51,953 bases of DNA from Streptomyces sp. Ru73 (lineage in GTDB: Bacteria > Actinomycetota > Actinomycetes > Streptomycetales > Streptomycetaceae): the NCBI RefSeq assembly GCF_002920575.1, contig NZ_PQSQ01000057.1, forward strand, positions 1 to 51,953. The letters run 5' to 3'. Shown piece by piece: positions 16,372 to 25,210 of this stretch. How positions within the stretch are numbered: position 1 is the stretch's first letter; every line of letters starts with the position of its first letter. The translations under genes were made by a program, and so were the position numbers. A model generated the notes under the pieces. The model ran no database searches. It was not told where the DNA came from and was given only the letters and a program-made list of their open reading frames with translations.

Positions 16372-17192
16372 GAGCCGTACACCGAGTTCGGCGAGGCCAG
16401 GTGGAGGCGGGTGAAGGCGAGGGCCTCGGCGAGGTCGGCCTCGCGTTCGGCGGCGGAGAGCGCGCGGCGGGTGTTGACCTCGATCACGATGTGGCCGTCG
16501 TACCCGGTGGCGGCCAGCCGCTCCAGCAGCTCGGCGCACGGCTGCTTGCCGCGCCCCGGCACCAGGTGCTCGTCCTTGTTGGAGCCGTTGCCGTCGGCGA
16601 GGTGGATGTGCGCGAGCCGGTCGCCCATCCGGTCCACCATGTGCAGCGCGTCACTGCGGGCCGTCGCGGTGTGCGACAGGTCGACGGTGAAGTGCCGGTA
16701 GTCGTCCTTGGTGGGGTCCCAGTCCGGCGCGTACGCCAGCATCTCGCGGTCCCGGTACCGCCAGGGGTACATGTTCTCGACGGCGAACCGCACGTCCGTC
16801 TCGCCCTCCATGCGCCAGATGCCGCGCACGAAGTCCCGGGCGTAGTTCCGCTGCCACCGGAAGGGCGGGTGCACCACGACCGTGGAGGCGCCCAGCTTCT
16901 CGGCGGCGTTCCGCGCGCGCTGGAGCTTGGTCCACGGGTCGGTGGACCACACCCGCTGGGTGATCAGCAGACACGGCGCGTGGACGGCCAGGATCGGCAC
17001 GCCGTGGTAGTCGGACAGCCGGCGCAGTGCCTCGATGTCCTGGCTGACCGGATCGGTCCAGACCATGACCTCGATGCCGTCGTACCCCAGGCGTGCGGCG
17101 ATCTCGAAGGCCGTCGCGGTCGACTCCGGATACACCGACGCCGTGGACAGGGCGACCTTCGCATCCGGGATGCGCACCACTGGCTCCGTCAC
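16368..17192 (-). CDS. Sugar phosphate isomerase/epimerase-like TIM-barrel protein
   Basis: This is a 274-residue protein of the xylose-isomerase-like / AP-endonuclease family 2 fold. Strand and ligand motifs are visible: VALSTASVYPES, GYDGIEVMVW, VHAPCLL, VVHPPF, AVENMYP, FTVDLSHTATA, HIHLADGN, and HIVIEVNT. The conserved E, D, H and E residues fit a metal-dependent active site. The reaction is not determined from sequence. Homologues in actinobacteria sit near Ppx and proC, as here. It overlaps the following TetR gene by four bases. Confidence 0.85.
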   Translation of the reverse strand: MTEPVVRIPDAKVALSTASVYPESTATAFEIAARLGYDGIEVMVWTDPVSQDIEALRRLSDYHGVPILAVHAPCLLITQRVWSTDPWTKLQRARNAAEKLGASTVVVHPPFRWQRNYARDFVRGIWRMEGETDVRFAVENMYPWRYRDREMLAYAPDWDPTKDDYRHFTVDLSHTATARSDALHMVDRMGDRLAHIHLADGNGSNKDEHLVPGRGKQPCAELLERLAATGYDGHIVIEVNTRRALSAAEREADLAEALAFTRLHLASPNSVYGS

Positions 17193-17315
17193 GAGGGACA
17201 GGGTACGGGCCCGTGCGCTACCGGGGGCAGGCGGTCCGGTATGTCAGACGCCACTATGACGCCCCCATGACGCGATCCTGCCGGCCCGGAAGTCCGCGGG
17301 CGGGCCCCGGTCGCC

Positions 17316-18257
17316 CTAGGCCGCCTCGCCGTTCGGCAGGTGGTCCAGCCGCCGCAGGATGACGCCCTCGCGCAGCGCCCACGGGCAGATCTCCAGCTCG
17401 TCCACCTTGAAGAGGTCCATCGCCGCCTCCGCGACCAGCGCCCCGGCCAGCAGCTGGCGGGCCCGCCCCTCGGAGACCCCGGGCAGCTCGGCGCGCTTCT
17501 CCGCGGTCATCGTGGCCAGCTGCGGCACCCACTCCTCCAGCGCCCGCCGGGTCAGCCCGCGCTGCGCGTACAGTCCCTCCGCCGAACCCGGCGCGCCGGC
17601 GATCCTGGCCAGCTGCTTGAAGGTCTTGGACGTGGCCACGACGTGGTCCGGCGGCCCGAAGCGTGTGAAGTCGCTCACCACCCGCGCGATTTCGGCCCGG
17701 ACCCGGCGCCGCAGGGCCCGTACGTCCTCCGCGTCCGGCGGGTCGCCGGGCAGGTCGCTGTTGGTCAGCCGGCCCGCGCCGAGCGGCAGCGAGACCGCCG
17801 CGTCCGGGTCCTCGTCCAGGCCGTACGCGATCTCCAGCGAGCCGCCGCCGATGTCCAGGAGCAGCAGCCGCCCGGCCGACCAGCCGAACCAGCGGCGGGC
17901 CGCGAGGAAGGTGAGCCGCGCCTCGTCCTCACCGGAGAGCACCCGCAGCGTGACGCCGGTCTCCTCGGCGACCCGGGCCAGCACCGCCTCGCCGTTGGGT
18001 GCGTCACGCACGGCGGAGGTGGCGAACGGCAGCACGTCCTCGACGCCCTTGTCCTCCGCGACCTGCATCGCCTCGCGGACCGTGGCGACCAGCCGGTCGA
18101 CCCCCGCCTCCGCGACGTTCCCGTCCTCGTCGAGGAGTTCGGCCAGCCGCAGCTCCGCCTTGTGGGACCAGGCGGGCAGCGGGCGCGCACCGGGGTGCGC
18201 GTCCACGACCAGCAGATGCACCGTATTCGAACCCACGTCGAGGACACCGAGTCTCAT
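17316..18257 (-). CDS. Ppx/GppA family phosphatase
   Basis: This 313-residue exopolyphosphatase/pppGpp phosphatase-type protein has the actin-like ATPase fold. The phosphate-1 motif DVGSNTVHLLV is at residues 6-16, FATSAVRDAPN in the first domain, LLLDIGGGSLEIAYG at about 130-145, and the C-terminal GLTRRALEEWVPQL. It lacks the C-terminal HD-like extension of E. coli Ppx, as short actinobacterial forms do. The ATG at 18257 has no ribosome-binding site but TAGCTT lies 7 bases upstream, so a leaderless start is likely. Divergent from a Cys-rich gene 45 bp away. Whether polyphosphate or guanosine pentaphosphate is the substrate is unknown. Confidence 0.9.
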   Translation of the reverse strand: MRLGVLDVGSNTVHLLVVDAHPGARPLPAWSHKAELRLAELLDEDGNVAEAGVDRLVATVREAMQVAEDKGVEDVLPFATSAVRDAPNGEAVLARVAEETGVTLRVLSGEDEARLTFLAARRWFGWSAGRLLLLDIGGGSLEIAYGLDEDPDAAVSLPLGAGRLTNSDLPGDPPDAEDVRALRRRVRAEIARVVSDFTRFGPPDHVVATSKTFKQLARIAGAPGSAEGLYAQRGLTRRALEEWVPQLATMTAEKRAELPGVSEGRARQLLAGALVAEAAMDLFKVDELEICPWALREGVILRRLDHLPNGEAA

Positions 18258-18302
18258 GGACAGAAAGCTACTGCGGCCCGGTGTCGCCCTTAGGCTGGGG
18301 AT

Positions 18303-19184
18303 GTGGCGAAGACGAAAAAGGCGAAGCAGGAAAAAGCCCTCAAGAAGCTCGAAAAGCAACAGGCGCGCGGGGCGGCGTCCGACGAGGTGACCGACGAGGT
18401 CGGCCTCGACTTCGCCCGCGCCTGGGTCACCTTTCCCGACCCGGCCGACGACGAGCAGGTCTTCAAGTGCGACCTGACCTGGCTCACCTCGCGCTGGAAC
18501 TGCGTCTTCGGCGGCGGCTGCCAGGGCATCGAGGCCGGCCGCGCCGACGACGGCTGCTGCACGCTCGGCGCGCACTTCTCCGACGAGGAGGACGAGGAGC
18601 GGGTCGCGGAGCACGTGGCGCGGCTCACACCGGACATCTGGCAGTTCCACGACGTGGGCACCACGACCGGCTGGGTCGAGGAGGACGAGGACGACGGCGA
18701 GCGCCAGACCCGGCGCTGGAAGGGCTCCTGCATCTTCCAGAACCGCCCCGGCTTCCCCGGCGGCGCCGGCTGCTCGCTGCACATCCTGGCGCTCCAGGAG
18801 GGCCGCGAGCCGCTGGAGACCAAGCCGGACGTCTGCTGGCAGCTGCCGGTCCGCCGTACGTACGAGTGGATCGACCGGCCCGACGACACCCGCGTGCTGC
18901 AGATCACCATCGGTGAGTACGACCGCCGCGGCTGGGGCCCCGGCGGCCACGACCTGAACTGGTGGTGCACCTCGGCGACGTCGGCGCACGGCGCGTCGAA
19001 GGCGGTGTACGAGTCGTACGCGCCCGAACTCATCGAGCTGATGGGCAAGGAGGGCTACGACCGCCTCGCCGAACTCTGCGAGGAACGCCTGGCGACGGAA
19101 CGCCCGGTGGCCCCGCACCCGGCGGACCCGGTCCTGCTCCCGATGCCGACGATGCCCGCAAAGAACGGCCCGTCCGGCGTGTGA
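18303..19184 (+). CDS. Conserved Cys-rich protein (divergent partner of Ppx)
   Basis: This is a 293-residue soluble protein. The N-terminal 25 residues are lysine-rich and coil-like (AKTKKAKQEKALKKLEKQQA). The remainder has cysteines in pairs: NCVFGGGCQG, GCCTLGAHF, GSCIFQNRPGFPGGAGCSLH, DVCWQLP and WWCTS. This suggests zinc or iron binding. It is the kind of actinobacterial protein encoded beside Ppx and a sugar-phosphate isomerase; I recall a mycobacterial relative (Rv0495c neighbourhood) linked to redox/iron balance, but that match is from memory. GTG start with TAGGCT 6 bases upstream, probably leaderless. Confidence 0.75.
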   Translation: MAKTKKAKQEKALKKLEKQQARGAASDEVTDEVGLDFARAWVTFPDPADDEQVFKCDLTWLTSRWNCVFGGGCQGIEAGRADDGCCTLGAHFSDEEDEERVAEHVARLTPDIWQFHDVGTTTGWVEEDEDDGERQTRRWKGSCIFQNRPGFPGGAGCSLHILALQEGREPLETKPDVCWQLPVRRTYEWIDRPDDTRVLQITIGEYDRRGWGPGGHDLNWWCTSATSAHGASKAVYESYAPELIELMGKEGYDRLAELCEERLATERPVAPHPADPVLLPMPTMPAKNGPSGV

Positions 19185-19195
19185 GGACCGGGGGC

Positions 19196-19214
19196 CCGGG
19201 GGCAGCGCCCCCGG
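19196..19214. terminator. Terminator after the Cys-rich gene
   Basis: The stem CCGGGGGC/GCCCCCGG with loop AGC lies between convergent genes. Flanking G/C runs allow longer alternative pairings. Confidence 0.6.
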
Positions 19215-19256
19215 TTCCGGGAAGGGGCGGGGCCGGGGCAGCTTCTCCCCGGATGC

Positions 19257-21023
19257 TCAGCCCGTCGGGCTGCCGCTGTCCGACGGAGGCGGTGCCGAGC
19301 TGGGCGGCGGGTCGCTGGGCGACGGCTCCGTGGGCGTCGGAGTGGGCGTGGACGACGGCGGCGGATCGCTCGGTGACGGATCCGACGGCGTGGGATCCGG
19401 CGGCGGAGTCGTCGGGTGCCCCGGCGGATCCGTGGGCGTCGGCCGCGGCCCGCCCGGGTCCGGCCGCGTCGCACCGCGCCCCTCGATCGTCACCACAGCG
19501 CCCGCCGGATCGACCGTGACCCGGGCCCGCCAGTAGCCGGCCGGCTCCCGGTCGTGGTCGACGTACACCTTGATCGTCGTGCTCTCGCCCGGCCGCAGCA
19601 CCCCCGCCGTCGTACTGAACTGCAGCCACGGTGCGTCCGCATGCGCCGCCCAGCGCACCGCTGAGCCGCCGGAGGCGGACAGCGTGACCAGGGTGAGGTC
19701 CCCGCTCGGCTGCGCCGCGACGGTCAGCCGCCCCGGCCCCGAGCGGGACCGCGAAGGGCTCGGCGCGGCCTCCCGCAGCCGTTCGCCGTGCGTCCCGATG
19801 ACCTCCACCGAGACGTCCGGTGAGCGCTTGCCGGCACTGAAGCCGGGGTCGGGCGTGGTCTGCGCGCTGCCCGCCTTCTCGTACTCGCTCGAGCCCAGCC
19901 GGTCGGCGTCGCTGTCGCCCGCGGTGACGGCGGGCCCCTCGGTCTCGCCGGTCAGCGGGGCGCCGCGGTAGGCCGCCCAGAGCGCGAGCACGGGCGCGGC
20001 GACCACGGTGGCGACCACGGTCGTGGTGAGCGCGCGGCTGCGGAGCCGGGCGTTGCGTGCCGCCCGGTCCTTGGGCCCGAGCGGGAAGCCGCTGCGGTCG
20101 TACCGGGGTGCAGAACCGTTTACGCCCCCCGCCCGTTTCGTACGCCCCTGCGCCCCCTTGTCCAGCGGCTCCACCGCCCGCCCGGTCCGCGACCGCAGGG
20201 CGGCCCGCATCGCCACGCGGGCCGCCGCGCGCGGCGCGCTGACCATCGGCAGCGGCCCCTGGGCCACCGGCTCGGCACCCGGCCACGGCCCGCCCGCGGT
20301 CGCCCGCTCGGCCGTGCGCCGGCACTCCTCGCACGCGTCCACGTGCCGCACCAGCTCCCGCCGCAGCGCCGTCCCCAGCAGCATCCGGGTGTCCCCGGCC
20401 AGCCGGGCCACGTCGGGGCAGCGGCCGAACTCGACCACGGCCAGCGCCGCCCGGGTGCGCTCCACCTCGCAGGCGGCGGTCGACAGCAGGGCGCGCGCCG
20501 CGACCGGCTCCATGCCCAGCACGGCGGCCAGCTCGCGGGAGCCCAGCCCGTGCCGTACGGACAGCTCCAGGGCCTCGCGCTGCTCGGGCGTGGTGCCGGC
20601 CGCCTCGGGCCAGGCCAGCGCGGCCAGTTCGCGCCGCTGGTCGGTCTCGTCGGCGGCCGCGGGCTCGGGGCGCGCGTCCGGGTCGGCGAGCCGGCGCAGA
20701 CAGGCCCAGCGGGCCAGCGCGTACAGCCAGGGGCGGTACAGGGCGGGGTCGGAGGGGCGGCGGCCGTGCTGCCGCTCGGCGAGCGCGAGCACCTCGCCGA
20801 GCACCTCGGTGGCCGCGCCGTGCTCGCACAGGACGGAGAGGCAGTACGTGAACAGGCCGTCCACGTGCGGCTCGTAACGCTCCAGCGAGAGGTCGTGGCG
20901 GTCGTGACGGTCGGACCGGGCGGCACGGCCGGCCCGGCCCGGCCGCCGGCTGCGCTCCGTACGCACGGCGTGGGGCGCTTCGGCGGCGGTCTGCGTGGGA
21001 TGTCCGGGCCTGCTGCTCATCAC
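19257..21023 (-). CDS. ECF sigma-like / zinc anti-sigma / transmembrane / BACON fusion protein
   Basis: This is a 588-residue multidomain protein. Residues 48-115 look like sigma region 2 (RYEPHVDGLFTYCLSVL, then YRPWLYALARWACLRRL). Residues 145-190 look like region 4 (TPEQREALELSVRHGLGSRE, in part). At 227-234 the motif HVDACEEC fits the HxxxCxxC zinc anti-sigma signature. One transmembrane helix lies at about 332-352. Residues 431-515 resemble a BACON/Ig-like domain (WLQFSTTAGVLRPGESTTI, in part), followed by a Pro/Ser/Thr tail. Sigma activity is not proven. GTG with TACGGT 6 bases and CTGACC 17 bp further upstream predicts a leaderless start. Confidence 0.75.
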   Translation of the reverse strand: MMSSRPGHPTQTAAEAPHAVRTERSRRPGRAGRAARSDRHDRHDLSLERYEPHVDGLFTYCLSVLCEHGAATEVLGEVLALAERQHGRRPSDPALYRPWLYALARWACLRRLADPDARPEPAAADETDQRRELAALAWPEAAGTTPEQREALELSVRHGLGSRELAAVLGMEPVAARALLSTAACEVERTRAALAVVEFGRCPDVARLAGDTRMLLGTALRRELVRHVDACEECRRTAERATAGGPWPGAEPVAQGPLPMVSAPRAAARVAMRAALRSRTGRAVEPLDKGAQGRTKRAGGVNGSAPRYDRSGFPLGPKDRAARNARLRSRALTTTVVATVVAAPVLALWAAYRGAPLTGETEGPAVTAGDSDADRLGSSEYEKAGSAQTTPDPGFSAGKRSPDVSVEVIGTHGERLREAAPSPSRSRSGPGRLTVAAQPSGDLTLVTLSASGGSAVRWAAHADAPWLQFSTTAGVLRPGESTTIKVYVDHDREPAGYWRARVTVDPAGAVVTIEGRGATRPDPGGPRPTPTDPPGHPTTPPPDPTPSDPSPSDPPPSSTPTPTPTEPSPSDPPPSSAPPPSDSGSPTG

Positions 21024-21252
21024 CCGGCGACCGTAGACAGATGACGGAGACCGGTCAGGGCCACTCGGGCGCTTTTAATCCTTTCGGGTGGCGTTCTCCC
21101 TCAAAAGGGGACAGGCGTCCGATCCGCCCCGTCCCTCACACGCGTACCTTCCGTCCCGGCCGCCCGAACGCGTCGTCGGGCCGCTGCCCGGAACGCACCG
21201 TCCGTCCCGCCGCCCGGCCGCGTTGTCGGACCCCACGGCTACGGTGGCTCCC

Positions 21253-22695
21253 ATGGCAACCCGTAAATCGCCGGCCAAGGACCGCCCGTCGTACCGCTGC
21301 ACCGAGTGCGGCTGGACCACCGCGAAGTGGCTCGGCCGCTGCCCCGAGTGCCAGGCGTGGGGCACGGTCGAGGAGGCCGGCGGCAGCGCGGCCGTCCGGA
21401 CCACGGCCCCTGGCCGGGTCACCACGGCCGCACTGCCCATCGGCCAGGTCGACGGCCGGCAGGCCACCGCGCGCTCCACCGGAGTCGCCGAGCTGGACCG
21501 CGTGCTCGGCGGCGGCCTGGTGCCCGGAGCCGTGGTGCTGCTCGCCGGCGAGCCCGGCGTCGGCAAGTCCACGCTGCTGCTGGACGTCGCCGCCAAGGCC
21601 GCGAGCGACGACCACCGCACGCTGTACGTCACCGGCGAGGAGTCCGCGAGCCAGGTGCGGCTGCGCGCCGACCGCATCGGCGCCCTCGACGACCACCTCT
21701 ACCTCGCGGCCGAGACCGACCTCTCCGCCGTCCTCGGCCACCTCGACTCGGTCAAGCCCTCGCTGCTGGTCCTGGACTCCGTGCAGACCGTCGCCTCGCC
21801 CGAGATCGACGGCGCGCCCGGCGGCATGGCCCAGGTCCGGGAGGTGGCCGGCGCGCTGATCCGCGCGTCCAAGGAGCGCGGCATGTCCACGCTCCTGGTC
21901 GGCCACGTCACCAAGGACGGGAACATCGCGGGTCCCCGCCTGCTGGAGCACCTGGTCGACGTCGTGCTGAGCTTCGAGGGCGACCGGCACGCCCGCCTCC
22001 GTCTCGTACGCGGCGTCAAGAACCGGTACGGCGCGACCGACGAGGTCGGCTGCTTCGAGCTGCACGACGAGGGGATCACCGGCCTCGCCGATCCGTCGGG
22101 CCTCTTCCTGACCCGCCGTGACGAGCCCGTGCCGGGCACCTGCCTGACCGTCACCCTGGAGGGCCGCCGCCCGCTGGTCGCCGAGGTCCAGGCGCTCACG
22201 GTCGACTCCCAGATCCCCTCCCCGCGCCGGACCACCTCGGGGCTGGAGACCTCGCGCGTCTCGATGATGCTGGCCGTGCTGGAGCAGCGCGGCCGGATCT
22301 CCGCGCTCGGCAAGCGGGACATCTACAGCGCCACGGTCGGCGGCGTGAAGCTGTCCGAGCCGGCCGCCGACCTGGCCGTGGCGCTCGCGCTGGCCAGCGC
22401 CGCTTCCGACACGCCGCTGCCGAAGAACCTCGTGGCGATCGGCGAGGTCGGCCTCGCGGGCGAGGTCCGCCGGGTCACGGGCGTGCAGCGGCGGCTCGCC
22501 GAGGCGGCGCGCCTCGGCTTCACCCACGCGCTGGTGCCGGCCGATCCCGGCAAGATCCCGGCGGGCATGCGGGTCCGGGAGGTCGCGGACGTCGGCGAGG
22601 CGCTGCGCGTGCTGCCGCGCCGTCCGCGCCGCGAGCCGCCCCGGCAGGAGGGCTCGCCGGAGGAGGCCGGGGCGTCGCCGCTGAGCGGCCGCTGA
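21253..22695 (+). CDS. radA: DNA repair protein RadA (Sms)
   Basis: This 480-residue protein helps process recombination intermediates. It has an N-terminal C4 zinc finger (C16, C19, C30, C33), a RecA-like ATPase with Walker A GEPGVGKS (99-106), the RadA-specific KNRYG motif at 256-260, and a C-terminal Lon-protease-like domain with the AIGEVGLAGEVRRV segment. The ATG at 21253 is chosen since MATRKSPAKDRPSYRCTECG is the family N-terminus; TACGGT lies 7 bases upstream and no ribosome-binding site is visible, so it may be leaderless. It precedes disA on the same strand by 261 bp, a common actinobacterial and firmicute pairing. Confidence 0.96.
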   Translation: MATRKSPAKDRPSYRCTECGWTTAKWLGRCPECQAWGTVEEAGGSAAVRTTAPGRVTTAALPIGQVDGRQATARSTGVAELDRVLGGGLVPGAVVLLAGEPGVGKSTLLLDVAAKAASDDHRTLYVTGEESASQVRLRADRIGALDDHLYLAAETDLSAVLGHLDSVKPSLLVLDSVQTVASPEIDGAPGGMAQVREVAGALIRASKERGMSTLLVGHVTKDGNIAGPRLLEHLVDVVLSFEGDRHARLRLVRGVKNRYGATDEVGCFELHDEGITGLADPSGLFLTRRDEPVPGTCLTVTLEGRRPLVAEVQALTVDSQIPSPRRTTSGLETSRVSMMLAVLEQRGRISALGKRDIYSATVGGVKLSEPAADLAVALALASAASDTPLPKNLVAIGEVGLAGEVRRVTGVQRRLAEAARLGFTHALVPADPGKIPAGMRVREVADVGEALRVLPRRPRREPPRQEGSPEEAGASPLSGR

Positions 22696-22764
22696 GCCGC
22701 GGGGACCGGGCGCCCTGCGAGCCGCGGGGCGGCCGCCCGCGCTGCCGCGGAGGCCGCCTCCGGT

Positions 22765-22789
22765 GCGCCGGGCGGGTGCCGCCCGGCGC
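22765..22789. terminator. Hairpin between radA and disA
   Basis: An 11-bp perfect stem (22765-22775 with 22779-22789, loop GTG) follows radA. A TAGACT box at 22831-22836 follows and may serve as the disA -10, indicating separate transcription of disA; its -35 is poor. Confidence 0.55.
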
Positions 22790-22956
22790 CGTCCGGGCAG
22801 GACTCCCCTAGGTAAACGGCGCGTCGCCGGTAGACTTTGCCCTGGTCTCGCCCGTCAACGCAGTCCTGCCGCAGATCGCGTCCGCGACGTACGTACGCGG
22901 CCACGGCGGCTCCGGGCGGGCTGCGGCACCGACAGACCTTGCGACGGAGGAGTGCA

Positions 22957-24081
22957 GTGGCAGCCAACGACCGGGCGTCGTCCCCCGGAAGGTCCGGCGG
23001 TAGCTCCGGCGGTGACAGTCTGATGCGCGCGTCGCTCAGCGCGGTCGCGCCGGGCACGGCACTGCGGGACGGACTGGAGCGCATCCTCCGCGGCAACACC
23101 GGCGGTCTCATCGTCCTCGGCTTCGACAAGACGGTCGAGTCGATGTGCACCGGCGGTTTCGTCCTCGACGTGGAGTTCACCGCCACCCGGCTGCGTGAGC
23201 TGTGCAAGCTCGACGGCGCGCTGGTGCTCGACAAGGACATCACCAAGATCCTGCGGGCCGGCGTCCAGCTGGTCCCGGACGCCTCCATCGCGACCGAGGA
23301 GACCGGCACCCGGCACCGCACGGCACAGCGGGTGTCGATCCAGGCCGGTTTCCCGGTCGTCTCGGTCAGCCAGTCCATGCGGCTGATCGCGCTCTACGTG
23401 GACGGCGAGCGCCGGGTGCTGGAGGAGTCGGCCGCGATCCTCTCCCGCGCCAACCAGGCGCTCGCGACCCTGGAGCGGTACAAGCTCCGGCTGGACGAGG
23501 TGGCCGGCACGCTCTCCGCGCTGGAGATCGAGGACCTGGTGACGGTCCGGGACGTGACCGCCGTGGCGCAGCGCCTGGAGATGGTCCGCCGGATCGCCAC
23601 CGAGATCGCCGAGTACGTCGTCGAGCTGGGCACGGACGGCCGGCTGCTCTCCCTGCAGCTGGACGAGCTGATCGCGGGCGTCGAGCCGGAGCGCGAGCTG
23701 GTGGTGCGCGACTACGTCCCCGAGCCGACGGCCAAGCGGTCCCGTACGGTTTCCGAGGCGCTCGCCGAACTGGACGCGCTGTCCCACACCGAGCTGCTCG
23801 AACTCCCCATCGTGGCGCGCGCCCTCGGGTACAGCGGCTCCCCCGAGACCCTGGACTCCGCGGTCTCGCCGCGCGGCTTCCGGCTGCTCGCCAAGGTCCC
23901 GCGGCTGCCCGGCGCGGTCATCGACCGGCTCGTGGACCACTTCGGCGGTCTGCAGAAGCTGCTGGCCGCCAGCGTCGACGACCTGCAGACGGTGGACGGC
24001 GTCGGCGAGGCCCGCGCCCGTTCGGTCCGCGAGGGCCTCAGCCGCCTCGCCGAGTCCTCGATCCTCGAACGCTACGTCTGA
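22957..24081 (+). CDS. disA: Diadenylate cyclase DisA (c-di-AMP synthase, DNA-integrity scanning)
   Basis: This 374-residue protein joins two ATP molecules into the second messenger cyclic di-AMP. The N-terminal DAC domain shows the catalytic D86-G87-A88 and R119-H120-R121 motifs, 33 residues apart as in Thermotoga DisA. A helical linker (about 160-300) precedes a C-terminal helix-hairpin-helix region (GLQKLLAASVDDLQTVDGVG, in part) that binds branched DNA. The GTG at 22957 has GGAGGAG about 5 bases upstream and gives the Streptomyces N-terminus (VAANDRA). In Streptomyces c-di-AMP acts on development, ion transport and cell-wall hydrolase genes. Confidence 0.97.
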   Translation: MAANDRASSPGRSGGSSGGDSLMRASLSAVAPGTALRDGLERILRGNTGGLIVLGFDKTVESMCTGGFVLDVEFTATRLRELCKLDGALVLDKDITKILRAGVQLVPDASIATEETGTRHRTAQRVSIQAGFPVVSVSQSMRLIALYVDGERRVLEESAAILSRANQALATLERYKLRLDEVAGTLSALEIEDLVTVRDVTAVAQRLEMVRRIATEIAEYVVELGTDGRLLSLQLDELIAGVEPERELVVRDYVPEPTAKRSRTVSEALAELDALSHTELLELPIVARALGYSGSPETLDSAVSPRGFRLLAKVPRLPGAVIDRLVDHFGGLQKLLAASVDDLQTVDGVGEARARSVREGLSRLAESSILERYV

Positions 24082-24098
24082 GCCGTTCGCACGCCGAG

Positions 24099-24168
24099 GT
24101 GCGGCGTGCGACGTGCGGCGTGCGGCGTGCGGCGTGCGGCGTGCGGCGTGCGGCGTGCGGCGTGCGAG
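24099..24168. repeat. 7-bp minisatellite, ten copies of GTGCGGC
   Basis: Ten head-to-tail 7-bp units span 70 bp. Copy 2 reads GTGCGAC and the last GTGCGAG; the other eight are identical. The array is bracketed by near-identical 12-mers, AGCCGTTCGCAC (24081-24092) and AGCCGTTCGTAC (24167-24178). It lies between the convergent disA and a membrane-protein gene, so length changes would not alter either protein. Confidence 0.95.
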
Positions 24169-24197
24169 CCGTTCGTACCTCGTCGAGCGGCCCCGCG

Positions 24198-24222
24198 GCC
24201 GTACGACCGGGGCCCGTACGGC
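24198..24222. terminator. Hairpin between disA and the surface protein gene
   Basis: GCCGTACG (24198-24205) pairs with CGTACGGC (24215-24222) around a 9-base loop, between convergent genes. Confidence 0.5.
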
Positions 24223-24248
24223 GGGTCTCGGTCTCGGTACGGCGGTTC

Positions 24249-25085
24249 TCAGTCCTTGGCCAGGACGAACGACGTGCTGTCCGAGGCGAGGCCGTCGACG
24301 GTGATCTCGGCGAGGTAGGTGCCGGCCTTCGCGGACTTCCCGGCGGGGGTCGCGCAGTGCGGCCCGCTGGGCTTGCGGTCCCACTCGACGGTCCGGGTGA
24401 TGGCCGACCCGGCGGGGACCTTCAGGAGCGCGGCGCCGGTGTCCGGCGGGCAGTCGTCAGAGGCGTAGAGGTGGTCGTCGCTGTCGGTGTGACTGATCGT
24501 CAGCACGGCGGCCTTCCGGCCCAGGTCGACCTTGCAGTCCTGGTCCGAGGTGTTCCTGACGGTCACCTCGAACTTCGGCCGGTCGTCGGGGCCGTAGGAG
24601 TTCTTCACGCTGCGCAGCTTCAACTCCACACCGGAGCCCTGGCAGTTGGCGAGCGCGGAGCCGCCGGGGACGAGGACGCCGCCGCCGCTGCCGGCGCCCG
24701 CGCCGGAGCCCGAGCCGCCCTCGCCGATGGGCGTGCCGCCGCCCGTGCCGCCACCGGCACCGCCTGCACCGCCCGAACCGCCGCTCCCGGCACCGCCGGA
24801 GCCCGTGCCGGAGCCGCCGGCGCCGCCGCCGTCGCCCGACTCGTCGCGGCCGCCCGGCTTCTGGCTGATGCCGGAGTCGGTGGCGTTGGGCCCCGGGGTG
24901 ATCGACGTGGCGGGACCGCCGGCCGAGCCCTTGCCGTTGGCGCTGCCGTCACCGCTGGTGTTGCCCAGGTTCACGGCCCACACCACCAGCAGGACGAGGA
25001 GCGCCAGGATCGCGAGCGCGACCGCCCTCCGTCGCCAGTAGATGGACGAGGGAAGCGGCCCGATCGGATTGCGCAGAGATCCCAC
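24249..25085 (-). CDS. Membrane-anchored surface protein with Gly-rich linker
   Basis: This is a 278-residue protein. The N-terminus is cytoplasmic and short, with SSIYWRRRAVALAILALLVLLVVWAV forming a single signal-anchor helix at about residues 14-40. A long Gly/Ser/Ala linker (about 45-145) leads to a roughly 130-residue C-terminal beta domain with four cysteines (NCQGSGVELKL, QDCKVDLG, DDCPPDTG, PHCATPAG). These suggest two disulfides in an Ig-like fold. No specific function was recognised. GTG start with TACAGT 6 bases upstream, probably leaderless. Convergent with disA across the minisatellite. Confidence 0.75.
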   Translation of the reverse strand: MGSLRNPIGPLPSSIYWRRRAVALAILALLVLLVVWAVNLGNTSGDGSANGKGSAGGPATSITPGPNATDSGISQKPGGRDESGDGGGAGGSGTGSGGAGSGGSGGAGGAGGGTGGGTPIGEGGSGSGAGAGSGGGVLVPGGSALANCQGSGVELKLRSVKNSYGPDDRPKFEVTVRNTSDQDCKVDLGRKAAVLTISHTDSDDHLYASDDCPPDTGAALLKVPAGSAITRTVEWDRKPSGPHCATPAGKSAKAGTYLAEITVDGLASDSTSFVLAKD

Positions 25086-25210
25086 GCGGAAACTGTACGA
25101 GAGATCAGGGCCGATGCCAGCCAGTACCCGCCGACGGGGCCCCTACTTTTCCCATCATCTGCCTGGTTCTTCCTGGTCAACCCGGGAAGTTCGGGCGCCG
25201 GGGCGGGTCT

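Noticed and set aside
17316..19118. 600-residue version of the Ppx/GppA protein
   Set aside because: The extra N-terminus is antisense to the Cys-rich gene; the family starts at MRLGVLDVGSNT (18257).
24099..24168. CRISPR-like array
   Set aside because: Units are 7 bp, contiguous and without spacers; it is a minisatellite.
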